The translations under genes and the position numbers were made by a program. A stretch of DNA of 64,000 bases from Sphingobacterium bovistauri. Its GTDB lineage: Bacteria > Bacteroidota > Bacteroidia > Sphingobacteriales > Sphingobacteriaceae. The DNA is taken from assembly GCF_020295405.1 (NCBI RefSeq), contig NZ_JADEYP010000010.1, positions 1 through 64,000 on the forward strand, written 5' to 3'. The notes under the pieces were generated by a model. The model was not told the DNA's origin. It searched no databases and saw only the letters and a program-made list of their open reading frames with translations. This document shows, in pieces, positions 17,962 to 27,324 of this stretch (position 1 is the first letter of the stretch; every line of letters starts with the position of its first letter).

Positions 17962-18825
17962 ATGTCGAATTTTATTATGTATAGGTTTTTTTATTTATTT
18001 CTTGGACTGAGTTTTATAACTATTGGAAATGCGCAAGAGCCTTTGATATTAGGTAAAGTTACGAGTTCTAGCATAACAGAAATTTCAGGAATTACTCCTT
18101 ATTCATATCGAAATGGTTATTTCTGGGTACATAACGATAGTGGAGATGGTGCAAATATTTATTTAATAGATTCTTTGGCTTCACTTAAAGTAACCGTTGA
18201 TATAGAGGGGGTGAACGCTATAGATATGGAGGATATAGCTAGGTTTTCTATTGGAGGTAAGAATTATTTGTTGCTTGCGGATATCGGTAACAATTTAAGA
18301 AATAGAGAAATACTCAGTCTTTACGTCATCGAAGAACCAAAAATTACGGACTATAATAAAAGCGAAAATTTAAAAGTTCCTCTTTATAAAGAAATCAAGA
18401 TTCAGTATGCAGATAGAAAGAGAGATGCAGAAGCCATTTTAGTAGATCCAGTTGATCAACAATTGTATATCATTTCAAAACGTGATTTTCAATCTACAGT
18501 TTTTAACTTAAAACTAGATTTAGGTAATGATAAGATTCATACATTAGAACCGAAAATTGAACTACCTTTTACATTTACCACTGCAGCAGATATTTCATCA
18601 GATGGTAAGCATATTGTAGTAAAGAATTTATCTGCTATTTTCTTATGGGAAAGAGAGTTAAATAAGACTTTAGTAGAAACATTTGGGCAAAAACCAAAAC
18701 AAATTCCTTATGTAATTGAACCGCAAGGAGAGGCTATATGTTTTGATATATATAATCGTTATTTATATACTATTTCTGAGCGCCCATTCGGTCTTGATTC
18801 TTATCTTTACAAATACGTATTTTGA
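17962..18825 (+). CDS. Secreted beta-propeller-like protein, function unknown
   Basis: 287 residues from the ATG at 17962; an ATG at 17977 is also possible. The signal peptide ends ITIGNAQ. The body resembles a family of extracellular propeller proteins with WVHNDSGDGANIY, DMEDIA and LLLADIGNNLRNRE, then SSDGKHIVVKN, and PQGEAICFD as the closing blade, reminiscent of the esterase-like phytase/SdiA-regulated group. Acidic residues in HNDSGD and DMED suggest metal binding. It starts 15 bp after the N-glycanase and stops 4 bp before the esterase, so co-transcription is likely. Function is not known. Confidence 0.7.
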   Translation: MSNFIMYRFFYLFLGLSFITIGNAQEPLILGKVTSSSITEISGITPYSYRNGYFWVHNDSGDGANIYLIDSLASLKVTVDIEGVNAIDMEDIARFSIGGKNYLLLADIGNNLRNREILSLYVIEEPKITDYNKSENLKVPLYKEIKIQYADRKRDAEAILVDPVDQQLYIISKRDFQSTVFNLKLDLGNDKIHTLEPKIELPFTFTTAADISSDGKHIVVKNLSAIFLWERELNKTLVETFGQKPKQIPYVIEPQGEAICFDIYNRYLYTISERPFGLDSYLYKYVF

Positions 18826-18829
18826 AATT

Positions 18830-19633
18830 ATGAAAAACCTATACTTGTTATTATTATTTACTTTTTATTTCAGTACATCAGTTTTTTCATCTGTTGTAGA
18901 CACTGTTGAGATTTATTCCACTAGTATGAATAAAAAGATTAAAGCGGTGGTCATACGTCCCGATGATACTAAAAATAAGACTATTCCAACTTTATATTTG
19001 TTGCACGGTTATAGCGGTAATTATTCAAATTGGATAGAAAAAGTTCCATATATAAAAACTCTAGTTGATCAATATAATTATATGGTAGTTTGTCCTGACG
19101 GAGGCTTTGGTAGCTGGTATTGGGATAGTACACCCGAATTTCAGTACGAAACCTTTATGAGTAAAGAATTGATTAACTATATTGAATCTAACTATAATGT
19201 CTGCAAACATCGTTCTGGAAGAGCAATTACTGGTTTAAGTATGGGGGGACATGGTGCTTTATATTTAGCTATACGTCATCAAGATATCTTTGGAGCGCTA
19301 GGATCTACAGCAGGCGGAGTTGATATTCGTCCATTTCCAAATAATTGGGAAATGAGCAAACGCTTAGGTGAATACGCGGATAATAAGGCCAAATGGGATG
19401 ATCATACAGTAATGGAAATGCTACATCTGATTAAACCCAATAATTTGAAAATATTTGTCGATTGTGGTTACGATGATTTTTTCTTTGGTGTGAACGAAGA
19501 ATTACATAAAAAATTGTCATATCATAACATCCAACATACCTACCTAAATATGCCAGGGAAACATGATTGGAATTATTGGGCCCAATCAATTTGTTTTCAA
19601 ATGGCGTTTTTCGATCAATTTTTTAGAAATTAG
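18830..19633 (+). CDS. Secreted alpha/beta-hydrolase esterase (esterase D / feruloyl-esterase-like)
   Basis: 267 residues from the ATG at 18830, with a signal peptide ending VFSS. Longer reading frames begin inside the preceding gene and are rejected. The fold signature is LYLLHGYSGNYSNWI, the nucleophile elbow GLSMGG with Ser137, an acid in DCGYDD (Asp211 or Asp215) and His245 in GKHDWNYW. The family includes S-formylglutathione hydrolase, acetyl-xylan and feruloyl esterases. In this operon a de-O-acetylating role on released glycans is plausible but inferred. Confidence 0.85.
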   Translation: MKNLYLLLLFTFYFSTSVFSSVVDTVEIYSTSMNKKIKAVVIRPDDTKNKTIPTLYLLHGYSGNYSNWIEKVPYIKTLVDQYNYMVVCPDGGFGSWYWDSTPEFQYETFMSKELINYIESNYNVCKHRSGRAITGLSMGGHGALYLAIRHQDIFGALGSTAGGVDIRPFPNNWEMSKRLGEYADNKAKWDDHTVMEMLHLIKPNNLKIFVDCGYDDFFFGVNEELHKKLSYHNIQHTYLNMPGKHDWNYWAQSICFQMAFFDQFFRN

Positions 19634-19648
19634 AATAATATAAATTAT

Positions 19649-21973
19649 ATGTTTAGAAAATACTCCGTATTTGTAATTACTTTATTGTTTCATGCTAGCT
19701 TATTCGCACAGACTAAAGTCAACATCAGTGGCTATGTAAAGGATTCTTCCTCAGGTGAGGTGCTAATTGGCGCTACTGTTCAAGCTAAAGAATCTAACCT
19801 ATCAGTCAAAACAAATAGCTACGGATTCTTTTCTTTGGAGTTAGAATCTACAACAGCTACATTATTAGTTTCTTATGTGGGGTACCAATCTATCGAAGAG
19901 GTTATTGATGCAGAAAAGCAAAAGAGATTGAATTTTGAATTGGTACCAATAGGTAGAGAAATCGAAGAGGTGGTAATTTCTGGAAAAAAACAAAATAAAA
20001 ATGTTACTAGCGCACAAATGGGAGCTTTTAATTTTACTATTGAAGAAATTAAAAATGTGCCTGTTATTTTCGGTGAACGTGATATCTTGAAAACTATCCA
20101 AATGTTACCCGGTGTTGCCAAAGGAGGAGAAGGTTCTTCAAGTTTTTTTGTACGAGGTGGTGGTGGTGACCAAAATCTAATTTTATTAGATGAGGCAACT
20201 GTGTACAACGCCTCACATTTGTTGGGCTTTTTCTCTACTTTTAATTCGGATGCAATTAAAGATGTTGAGTTGTTCAAGGGAGGTATTCCTTCTCAATATG
20301 GAGGTCGTATCTCTTCAGTAATGGATATCCATATGATGGATGGCAATAATAAGAGATTCTCGGCTGAGGGAGGCATTGGATTAATTGCTTCTAGACTGAA
20401 AATAGAAGGCCCATTACAAAAGGATAAAAGTTCTTTTATGATTAGTGGAAGACGTACGTATGCTGATCTATTCCTTAAAGCTTCTAATGATAAAACTGTA
20501 AACGACAGTAAGTTGTATTTTTATGATTTGAATGCTAAAATAAACTATAGATTCAATGATAAGAATACATTGTACGTTTCAGGGTATTTTGGAAAAGATG
20601 ATTTAGGCTACGGTGATCTTTTCAGTTTCGATTGGGGAAATGCTACAGCCACTGTCCGTTGGAATCATATATTTAATGAAAAATTATTTAGCAACACTTC
20701 TCTAATTTACAGTGATTTCACCTATAATGTAAATGTGAATAATGATGAAAGTGACTTTGTTATCGCATCAAAAATTGAAAATTTCAACCTAAAGCAAGAT
20801 TTTTCATATTATTCGAATAATAAAAACACATTAAAGTTTGGCTTGAATGTATTGAAACAAAAGATATCCCCCGCTAGTCTTAATGCTAGTTCTAATTCTG
20901 CTGTCAACTCTATTAATATTGAAAATCGTTATGGTTTGGAATTGGCTGGATACCTTTCACACGAGTGGAATCCTACTTATTGGTTTTCTGCAATTTATGG
21001 ATTAAGATTGACAGACTTCATGGTACAAGGACCTGGTACATTTTACAAATTCGATGAAGATGGCGCACCTATATCTAATCAAAAGTTTACAAATTCTAAA
21101 GTTGTGAAACATCATTTGAATTTAGAACCTAGATTGTCGGCATCCTTTATTTTGGACGATAAGCAGAGTGTAAAAACATCATACAACAGAATAGTACAAA
21201 ACTTGCATCAATTGACTAATACGACATCGTCTCTACCAACTGATCAATATGTGTTGAGCAACATAAATATAAAGCCACAGTATGCTGATCAAGTAGCATT
21301 CGGGTATTTTAGAAATTTTGATAATAATACATATGAGTTTTCTGTAGAAAGCTACTATAAATTTATGGGGAATCAAATTGATTTCCGTAATGGAGCGGAT
21401 TTACAGGCAAATGAATTTTTGGATGGAGAGTTATTATTTGGTAAGGGAAGAGCATATGGCTTAGAGTTTTATTTACGTAAAACTAAAGGTAAATTTAACG
21501 GTTGGGTAAGTTATACATTAGGAAAGAGTGAACGTCAATTTGATCAAATTAACAATGGCCAATGGTTTAATTCAAGACAAGATCGCACGCATGACATATC
21601 AGTGGTAGGTATGTATCAACTAAGTGATAAATGGAACTTAGGGGCTAATTTTGTTTATTACACAGGAAGTGCTATTACTTTTCCAAGTGGAAAGTACACT
21701 GTGGATGGCCGTACAATTTTCTATTATACTGAGCGTAATGGTTACCGAATGCCTGATTATCATCGTCTTGATATATCCGCTAATTACGATCCTGCGCCAA
21801 AGAATAAGAGATTTTCTTCTAGTTGGTCATTTGGCTTGTATAATGTGTACAACCGTAAGAATGCATATATAATCGACTTTAGAGAGAATGAAAATAATGC
21901 GAATATTACTGAAGCTTATAAAATAGCTTTATTTGGTATTATTCCTTCAGTAACATGGAATTTTAAGTTTTAA
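19649..21973 (+). CDS. TonB-dependent outer-membrane receptor with N-terminal carboxypeptidase-D-like domain
   Basis: 774 residues. The signal peptide ends LFAQ. A CarboxypepD_reg-like domain (about 24-105) has SGYVKDSSSGEVLIGATVQ and VSYVGYQ. The plug (about 120-230) has ILKTIQMLPGVAKGGEGSSS, VRGGGGDQNLILLDEATVYN and IPSQYGGRISSVMD. A 22-strand barrel fills the rest and ends in WNFKF. It imports a ligand with TonB energy. It lacks a SusD partner but is followed after 2 bp by a DUF4249 lipoprotein, a recurrent pair in Bacteroidota. The ligand is probably a product of the preceding secreted hydrolases. Confidence 0.93.
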   Translation: MFRKYSVFVITLLFHASLFAQTKVNISGYVKDSSSGEVLIGATVQAKESNLSVKTNSYGFFSLELESTTATLLVSYVGYQSIEEVIDAEKQKRLNFELVPIGREIEEVVISGKKQNKNVTSAQMGAFNFTIEEIKNVPVIFGERDILKTIQMLPGVAKGGEGSSSFFVRGGGGDQNLILLDEATVYNASHLLGFFSTFNSDAIKDVELFKGGIPSQYGGRISSVMDIHMMDGNNKRFSAEGGIGLIASRLKIEGPLQKDKSSFMISGRRTYADLFLKASNDKTVNDSKLYFYDLNAKINYRFNDKNTLYVSGYFGKDDLGYGDLFSFDWGNATATVRWNHIFNEKLFSNTSLIYSDFTYNVNVNNDESDFVIASKIENFNLKQDFSYYSNNKNTLKFGLNVLKQKISPASLNASSNSAVNSINIENRYGLELAGYLSHEWNPTYWFSAIYGLRLTDFMVQGPGTFYKFDEDGAPISNQKFTNSKVVKHHLNLEPRLSASFILDDKQSVKTSYNRIVQNLHQLTNTTSSLPTDQYVLSNINIKPQYADQVAFGYFRNFDNNTYEFSVESYYKFMGNQIDFRNGADLQANEFLDGELLFGKGRAYGLEFYLRKTKGKFNGWVSYTLGKSERQFDQINNGQWFNSRQDRTHDISVVGMYQLSDKWNLGANFVYYTGSAITFPSGKYTVDGRTIFYYTERNGYRMPDYHRLDISANYDPAPKNKRFSSSWSFGLYNVYNRKNAYIIDFRENENNANITEAYKIALFGIIPSVTWNFKF

Positions 21974-21975
21974 GA

Positions 21976-22767
21976 ATGAGATATTTACATAGTTTTTTGC
22001 TTATAATTTGTTTAGGATTAGCTTCTTGTGAGGAGTTAATTGATGTAAATCTTAATGATGTCGATCCTCGTTATGTAATAGAAGGGGACTTGACGGATTT
22101 GAGTGCAGACCAGGTAATAACTGTTTCGCAGACCGTAGCATTCGATGCTCCGGTTCGTAATAAACCAGTTGAAAATGCCATTGTGACGGTAACAGATGAT
22201 AAAGGAACAATATATGCTTTTACTAAATCAGGAGACGGCATTTATAGGGCAAATTTTAAGCCCAAAGCTTTAAGGACTTATAATCTAAAAGTTGTAATCG
22301 AAGGCGAAGTTTTTGCAGCTTCATCATATATGAATTCCTATATTGATGTTGATTCGTTAGGGGTAATAGAGGATGTTATATTTACAGACACCGTTTATTC
22401 TGTGACTCAAAAATTTATGGATCCTAAAGATCAACCTAATTATTATAAGTATAAAATATCTGTAAATGGTAGTGATTTTGCATTTAGTCGTGTTTTTAGT
22501 GATAAATTTAATGACGGTATGTTTGTAACACATCAAATTTCAGATCCTAATAATGATATTTTTTTAGGTGATAGTGTTGTCGTTAATCGTCAAATAATAG
22601 ATAAACAAGTTTTTGATTATTGGAACGAATTACAATCTATAAATCCGGGAAGTGCAGCTCCCGCAAATCCAACTTCTAATATTTCAAATGGTGCTTTGGG
22701 TTACTTTAGTGTCAGCAGTTCAAAAAGATACGGTTATAGAGTTAGATTTACTGCAACGGGGAATTAA
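21976..22767 (+). CDS. DUF4249-family lipoprotein
   Basis: 263 residues with a lipoprotein signal peptide and lipobox LASC (Cys18). The mature start EELIDVNLNDVDPRYVIEGDLTD and the following beta-rich domain with NAIVTVTDDKG and YNLKVVIEG match the DUF4249 family, nearly always coded directly after a TonB receptor of the 19649 type. It begins 2 bp after the receptor stop. By analogy with SusD it may be the surface lid or ligand-capture partner, but no member's function is known to me. Its stop codon overlaps that of the convergent deacetylase gene. Confidence 0.85.
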   Translation: MRYLHSFLLIICLGLASCEELIDVNLNDVDPRYVIEGDLTDLSADQVITVSQTVAFDAPVRNKPVENAIVTVTDDKGTIYAFTKSGDGIYRANFKPKALRTYNLKVVIEGEVFAASSYMNSYIDVDSLGVIEDVIFTDTVYSVTQKFMDPKDQPNYYKYKISVNGSDFAFSRVFSDKFNDGMFVTHQISDPNNDIFLGDSVVVNRQIIDKQVFDYWNELQSINPGSAAPANPTSNISNGALGYFSVSSSKRYGYRVRFTATGN

Positions 22768-23372
22768 AGCTTCTGAAAGGTATAGCCTTTTTCTAAATAA
22801 TACTTAATTACCTCAGGTAATGCATATTGAACTCTAGGAATGGCTTTAATATTGTCGTGAAAAACAATAATAGAGCCATTTTTAGTGTGTTTCAATACAT
22901 TTTTAAGGCATTTTTCAGGACTTATTTTTGTGTCAAAATCACCAGAAAGGACATCCCAATAAATAAAATCAAAATCATTTTTTAATAGATTTAATTGAGA
23001 TTTTTTTGCACGTGCATATGGTGGTCGAAATAATCTAGCTTGAATCAGCTTGTGACATTTATAAACATTACTTACATATTCGTCATCTTCATAATCCCAT
23101 CCTTTCAAATGATTATAGGTATGATTACCAATTTGATGTCCTTCTGCTATTATTCGTTCAAATATTAGAGGATATTTCTCAATATTTTCACCCACACAAA
23201 AAAAAGTCGCTTTAACATTATATTTAGCGAGCACATCTAATATCCATGGGGTAATTTCCGGTATAGGACCATCATCGAAGGTGAGGTATAAATTTTTATC
23301 TGCTCTTGATTTATTCCAAATAACACCTGGGTAATACCAACGTAAGAAAAAGGGAGCATTGATAAAATACAT
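22764..23372 (-). CDS. Polysaccharide deacetylase (NodB/CE4 family)
   Basis: 202 residues with the CE4 motifs: TFDDGP with Asp33 (base) and Asp34 (metal), metal-binding histidines His84 and His88 in HQIGNHTYNH, then FRPPYARAKKS and VFHDN. It removes N- or O-acetyl groups from polysaccharides or peptidoglycan. There is no clear signal peptide, though the N terminus MYFINAPFFLRWYYPGVIW is hydrophobic. It is convergent with the DUF4249 gene; the two share a TTAA that holds both stops. Confidence 0.93.
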   Translation of the reverse strand: MYFINAPFFLRWYYPGVIWNKSRADKNLYLTFDDGPIPEITPWILDVLAKYNVKATFFCVGENIEKYPLIFERIIAEGHQIGNHTYNHLKGWDYEDDEYVSNVYKCHKLIQARLFRPPYARAKKSQLNLLKNDFDFIYWDVLSGDFDTKISPEKCLKNVLKHTKNGSIIVFHDNIKAIPRVQYALPEVIKYYLEKGYTFQKL

Positions 23373-23464
23373 TTTATATATTAATTTATATTTTGCAAAT
23401 TTAGTTTAATACTAATACAAAAGGGCAATCAATTGTAATTTAAATTACATACTCAAGATTCTGG

Positions 23465-24367
23465 ATGAATAGATTTTTCAAATATTTTCAATTTAACATA
23501 GTTGAGCGTAATGGTTTTGTTGTACTCTTAGCTCTTATTGCAATCGTTAATATTGCTGTGTTAGTATATAAGAAAATTAGTCCGAAAGATGTTATTACAC
23601 ATCGTGTATATAACTTAAATTCATCTTCTATTGCTCATACGGTAGATAATGAAATTAAAGATGAGGTTGAAGCGAAAAATTTTTACAATCGTAAAGATAA
23701 CATTAGTTATTTTAACTTTAATCCTAATCAAGCAACAGTAGAAGATTGGTCTAAGCTTGGTTTTTCGATAAAGCAAATAAAAGTTATTACCAACTATATT
23801 GCTAAGGGGGGAAGATTTTATAAAAAAGAGGACCTCAAGAAGATTTATTCTATTTCTGAAAGTGATTATAATAAATTAGAAAGATACATTGTTATACCTT
23901 CTGAAAAGCCATCTTCACAAATTAAAAAGGCACATTTTGAAATGGAGCCTAAAATGATTAAATCAAAACCTATAATAATTTCTATAAATACAGCAGATAC
24001 TACTGATTTAAAAAAATTAAGAGGCATCGGAACTGTTTTTGCGGGTAGAATAGTCAAATTCAGAGATGCTCTAGGTGGCTTTCATTCTATAAATCAATTG
24101 AAAGAAGTGTATGGTATGTCTGAGGAGACTTTTGACCAGATAAAAGAAAACATCAACATTCAACCTGAATATGTTAATAAACTTCAAGTTAACTTATTGG
24201 ATGCTAACGAACTTGCAAAGCATCCGTATGTGAGTAAAAAACAGGCTAATGCAATTGTAAATTATCGAAATCAACATGGGAAATATGCAAATGTAGAAAT
24301 GATGACAAAAAACAAAGCTTTAGATCAAGATTTTTTGCGTAAAATTGAACCTTATTTAGCGTTTTAA
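23465..24367 (+). CDS. Membrane-anchored helix-hairpin-helix protein (ComEA-like)
   Basis: 300 residues. One N-terminal membrane helix (about 18-38) is followed by three helix-hairpin-helix modules: FNPNQATVEDWSKLGFS..., ISINTADTTDLKKLRGIGTVFAGRIVKFRD (best match to the ComEA consensus) and VNLLDANELAKHPYVSKKQANAIVNYRN. ComEA-type proteins bind DNA non-specifically outside the cytoplasmic membrane during uptake. In Bacteroidota this three-module form is common, and a role in natural competence is inferred only. It is followed by apt after 4 bp. Confidence 0.85.
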   Translation: MNRFFKYFQFNIVERNGFVVLLALIAIVNIAVLVYKKISPKDVITHRVYNLNSSSIAHTVDNEIKDEVEAKNFYNRKDNISYFNFNPNQATVEDWSKLGFSIKQIKVITNYIAKGGRFYKKEDLKKIYSISESDYNKLERYIVIPSEKPSSQIKKAHFEMEPKMIKSKPIIISINTADTTDLKKLRGIGTVFAGRIVKFRDALGGFHSINQLKEVYGMSEETFDQIKENINIQPEYVNKLQVNLLDANELAKHPYVSKKQANAIVNYRNQHGKYANVEMMTKNKALDQDFLRKIEPYLAF

Positions 24368-24371
24368 GTAT

Positions 24372-24902
24372 ATGTTGGAAGACAAAATCAAGCAAGTAAT
24401 TCGTGATATTCCTGATTTTCCTCAACCCGGGATTGTTTTTAAAGATATTACACCTATTTTGAAAGATGCGGCTTTATGTCGTGAAATTGTAGATGCTTTT
24501 GCTGATGAGGTTAAGCATTTAAATATTGATGTCATTGCAGGAATTGAAAGTCGTGGTTTTTTATTTGGATTGATGTTGGCAAACAAATTGGACATTCCAT
24601 TTGTTCCTATTCGCAAACAAGGTAAACTACCTGCCAAAACAATTTCTGAATCCTATAAATTAGAATATGGTCAAGCGACAATTGAAATACATGATGATGC
24701 TTTTGAATCAGGGACAAATGTTTTTATACATGATGATTTATTAGCAACGGGTGGTACAGTGGTTGCCGCAGCTAAGTTGATTGAAAAATTAGGTGGGCAT
24801 GTTGCTGGATTTTCATTTGTTATTAATCTTAAGTTCTTAAACGGCGAAGGTAGATTACATCGCTTTAGTGAGAATGTTGTTTCTCTTGTAAATTATAAAT
24901 AA
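24372..24902 (+). CDS. apt: Adenine phosphoribosyltransferase
   Basis: 176 residues, the family's usual length. It begins IRDIPDFPQPGIVFKDITP, has GIESRGFLFG, VPIRKQGKLP, and the PRPP-binding loop HDDLLATGGTVVAA. It converts adenine and PRPP to AMP in purine salvage. It follows the HhH gene by 4 bp and precedes the TerC gene by 22 bp. Confidence 0.97.
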   Translation: MLEDKIKQVIRDIPDFPQPGIVFKDITPILKDAALCREIVDAFADEVKHLNIDVIAGIESRGFLFGLMLANKLDIPFVPIRKQGKLPAKTISESYKLEYGQATIEIHDDAFESGTNVFIHDDLLATGGTVVAAAKLIEKLGGHVAGFSFVINLKFLNGEGRLHRFSENVVSLVNYK

Positions 24903-24924
24903 TTAATTATATAAAAATTATCTT

Positions 24925-25719
24925 ATGGAATGGTTATCAGATCCGCAGATATGGATCTCCTTTTTTACACTTACAATTTTAGAAATTGTACTTGGAATTG
25001 ACAACATTGTATTTATATCTATTCAAAGTTCTAAACTTCCTGTTGAGCAACAGAAGAAGGCTCGACAGATTGGTCTTATTTTGGCTTTAATAATGCGCGT
25101 AGGCTTATTATTCTCCATAAAGTGGGTTATGGGATTGACAGCTCCATTGGTAAATTTTGGAGAATGGTTTAGTATTACTAACGAAGCAATAGCACCATAT
25201 TTGGTATTATCTGGTAGAGATTTAATTCTATTTATCGGAGGTCTTTTCTTAATTTATAAAAGTACAACTGAAATACACCATAAGGTAGAGGGACATGTAG
25301 AAATGAGTTCCGCAAAGACTAAAGTTGTTACATTTTCATCCGTAATAATACAAATTTTAATTTTAGACTTAGTATTCTCATTAGACTCAGTAATCACAGC
25401 AGTGGGTATGGTGGATCAAATAGGGGTGATGATTGCTTCTGTTATTGTAGCAGTTGTGATTATGTTGTTGTCTGCTGAGGCAATAAGTCGATTTGTGAAT
25501 GATCATCCAACAGTTAAAATGTTAGCATTAGCATTCTTATTGTTAATAGGTATGTCTCTTACAGCTGAGGCATTTGATCAGCATATTCCTAAAGGATACA
25601 TTTATTTTGCAATGGCATTCTCTGTGTTAGTTGAGTTCCTAAATATTAGAGCAACCAAAAAAGCACTTAAAAATAAAGATGCTCATATTGTAAAAAGTGA
25701 TGATATAACAAAGAATTAA
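24925..25719 (+). CDS. TerC-family integral membrane protein
   Basis: 264 residues with about seven membrane helices and the TerC signatures EIVLGIDNIVFISI near the N terminus and LDLVFSLDSVITAVGMV in the middle, both with intramembrane acidic residues. Members are implicated in tellurite resistance and in metal (Mn) export during protein secretion. Distal in the HhH-apt-TerC run, followed by a very strong bidirectional terminator. Confidence 0.93.
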   Translation: MEWLSDPQIWISFFTLTILEIVLGIDNIVFISIQSSKLPVEQQKKARQIGLILALIMRVGLLFSIKWVMGLTAPLVNFGEWFSITNEAIAPYLVLSGRDLILFIGGLFLIYKSTTEIHHKVEGHVEMSSAKTKVVTFSSVIIQILILDLVFSLDSVITAVGMVDQIGVMIASVIVAVVIMLLSAEAISRFVNDHPTVKMLALAFLLLIGMSLTAEAFDQHIPKGYIYFAMAFSVLVEFLNIRATKKALKNKDAHIVKSDDITKN

Positions 25720-25727
25720 AAGAGTAT

Positions 25728-25777
25728 AAATACAAAAAGAGAGGAGTAGCATTTGCTACTCCTCTCTTTTTGTATTT
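25728..25777. terminator. Bidirectional terminator, 24-bp perfect inverted repeat
   Basis: The arms 25728-25751 and 25754-25777 are perfectly complementary over 24 bp with a 2-nt centre. A-rich outer arms provide a T run on both strands. It separates the convergent TerC and alkaline phosphatase genes. Confidence 0.9.
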
Positions 25778-25787
25778 AATTATTAAT

Positions 25788-27197
25788 TTAGAAGTTCAGT
25801 TGTGCAGCTTGTGCAATCTTTTTTGGAATATCTGTATTATCCATCTTCTTGTTGAATAATTCAGCACCTACACCAATCGCATAAATTGGAACATATGCTG
25901 CAGTGTGATTTGATGAAGACCAACCTATATTAGCAATCTTATTCAGTATTTTAATACTTAACGAAGCTATTTTGTCATCATTTGCATATAAAGATTTTGT
26001 GGTTTCATTTTCATGGTTGACAAAACTTTTTTCATATGCATCCAAAAGATCCTCTTCGTCGTCATCCGACACTTTCAAGCTTGTCCAAAGCCCTGTATTA
26101 GCTGCAAGTAGATTTTTCACGTCTTCCCAAGAGGCATTAGGCTTATCCTTACGCAATTGACCAATTAATGTTGAAAGAGCACCCTGTGATACTTTTTGAT
26201 GAGCTAACGCTTTCGTGTTCAGAGATGAGGGACCATTTCCCAAAGCTAAACCGCCAGTCTCGTGATCTGCTGTTACTACAATCAATGTCTCGTTAGGGTG
26301 TTTTTGATAAAATTCATATGCAGCCTGAATTGTTTTGTTGAAATCTAAAACTTCTTTCAACGTAGTAGCACCATCATTTGCATGCGCAGACCAATCAATT
26401 TTTCCTCCCTCAACCATTAAGAAAAAACCTTTGTTATTTTTATGACTTAATTTTTTGATGGCGCCACGTGTGATGTCTTCTAAGGACATATCATCTGGTT
26501 TTTGGTCAATAGCAAATTTTAAGGCATCACTTTTTTCTGTTTTATTGTTGACCCAAATTAACTTTTTGTCATTATATACATCATTTGCTAGAGCATTTTT
26601 GCCATATACTATGGTGTATCCTTTTTTTGTAAGTTCATTATATATATCCGATACGTCTTTCTTATCAAACGATTTTGTCGGACTTACAAATCCAGAACCA
26701 GCAAATAAATCAAATCCAGAACTAGGAATTTCAGCAGCTATTTCATAATAATAGCTACGACTTTTTTGATGCGCATAGAATGAAGCTGGTGTAGCGTGAT
26801 CAATACTTACACTTGAGGTGATCCCCACTTTCAGTCCTTTTTCTTTGGCAGCATACGCAATACTTTTGTAGGGAATAGTAGCAGCACTATCCATACCAAT
26901 AACGCCATTTTTAGTTTTGTAACCAACGGCTAATGCAGTACCTCCCGCACCAGAATCTGTAATACTACTGGATTTTGAATTAGATGAAGCAAAGCCCACA
27001 TGCGAAAAATTTGAAAGAACAAGTGGCTCGTAACCAATACGACCTTTATTTTCCGCTAAATATACTTCAGCTAAATTAACATGGTTAAGTCCCATGCCAT
27101 CTCCAATTAAGTAAAAAATATACTTTGGTTGAGCGTAACTAGCTGATAAAGAAAAAAGTAGTGTTAAGATGGAACTTATGAATGATTTAATGTTCAT
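25788..27197 (-). CDS. Alkaline phosphatase (PhoA family)
   Basis: 469 residues from the ATG at 27197, which gives a clean signal peptide (MNIKSFISS... ending SYAQ). A TTG at 27221 adds only eight residues. Motifs: metal Asp in LIGDGMG, the nucleophile loop SITDSGAGGTALAVG, metal ligands in VSIDHATPASFYAH, MVEGGKIDWSAHAND and TADHETGG, and the final His in SSNHTAAYVP. It is a periplasmic or secreted Zn/Mg phosphomonoesterase. No PhoB-type site was identified. Confidence 0.95.
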   Translation of the reverse strand: MNIKSFISSILTLLFSLSASYAQPKYIFYLIGDGMGLNHVNLAEVYLAENKGRIGYEPLVLSNFSHVGFASSNSKSSSITDSGAGGTALAVGYKTKNGVIGMDSAATIPYKSIAYAAKEKGLKVGITSSVSIDHATPASFYAHQKSRSYYYEIAAEIPSSGFDLFAGSGFVSPTKSFDKKDVSDIYNELTKKGYTIVYGKNALANDVYNDKKLIWVNNKTEKSDALKFAIDQKPDDMSLEDITRGAIKKLSHKNNKGFFLMVEGGKIDWSAHANDGATTLKEVLDFNKTIQAAYEFYQKHPNETLIVVTADHETGGLALGNGPSSLNTKALAHQKVSQGALSTLIGQLRKDKPNASWEDVKNLLAANTGLWTSLKVSDDDEEDLLDAYEKSFVNHENETTKSLYANDDKIASLSIKILNKIANIGWSSSNHTAAYVPIYAIGVGAELFNKKMDNTDIPKKIAQAAQLNF

Positions 27198-27324
27198 AGT
27201 GTTTATGTATAGTTTTGTCAAATATAACAGATGAATATTAATATGAAGTTAAGTAAACGGAAAATTACAACAAACAAATCTGCATTTAACTTGTTGTATA
27301 TTTTGTTAACTATTTAAATTTAAA

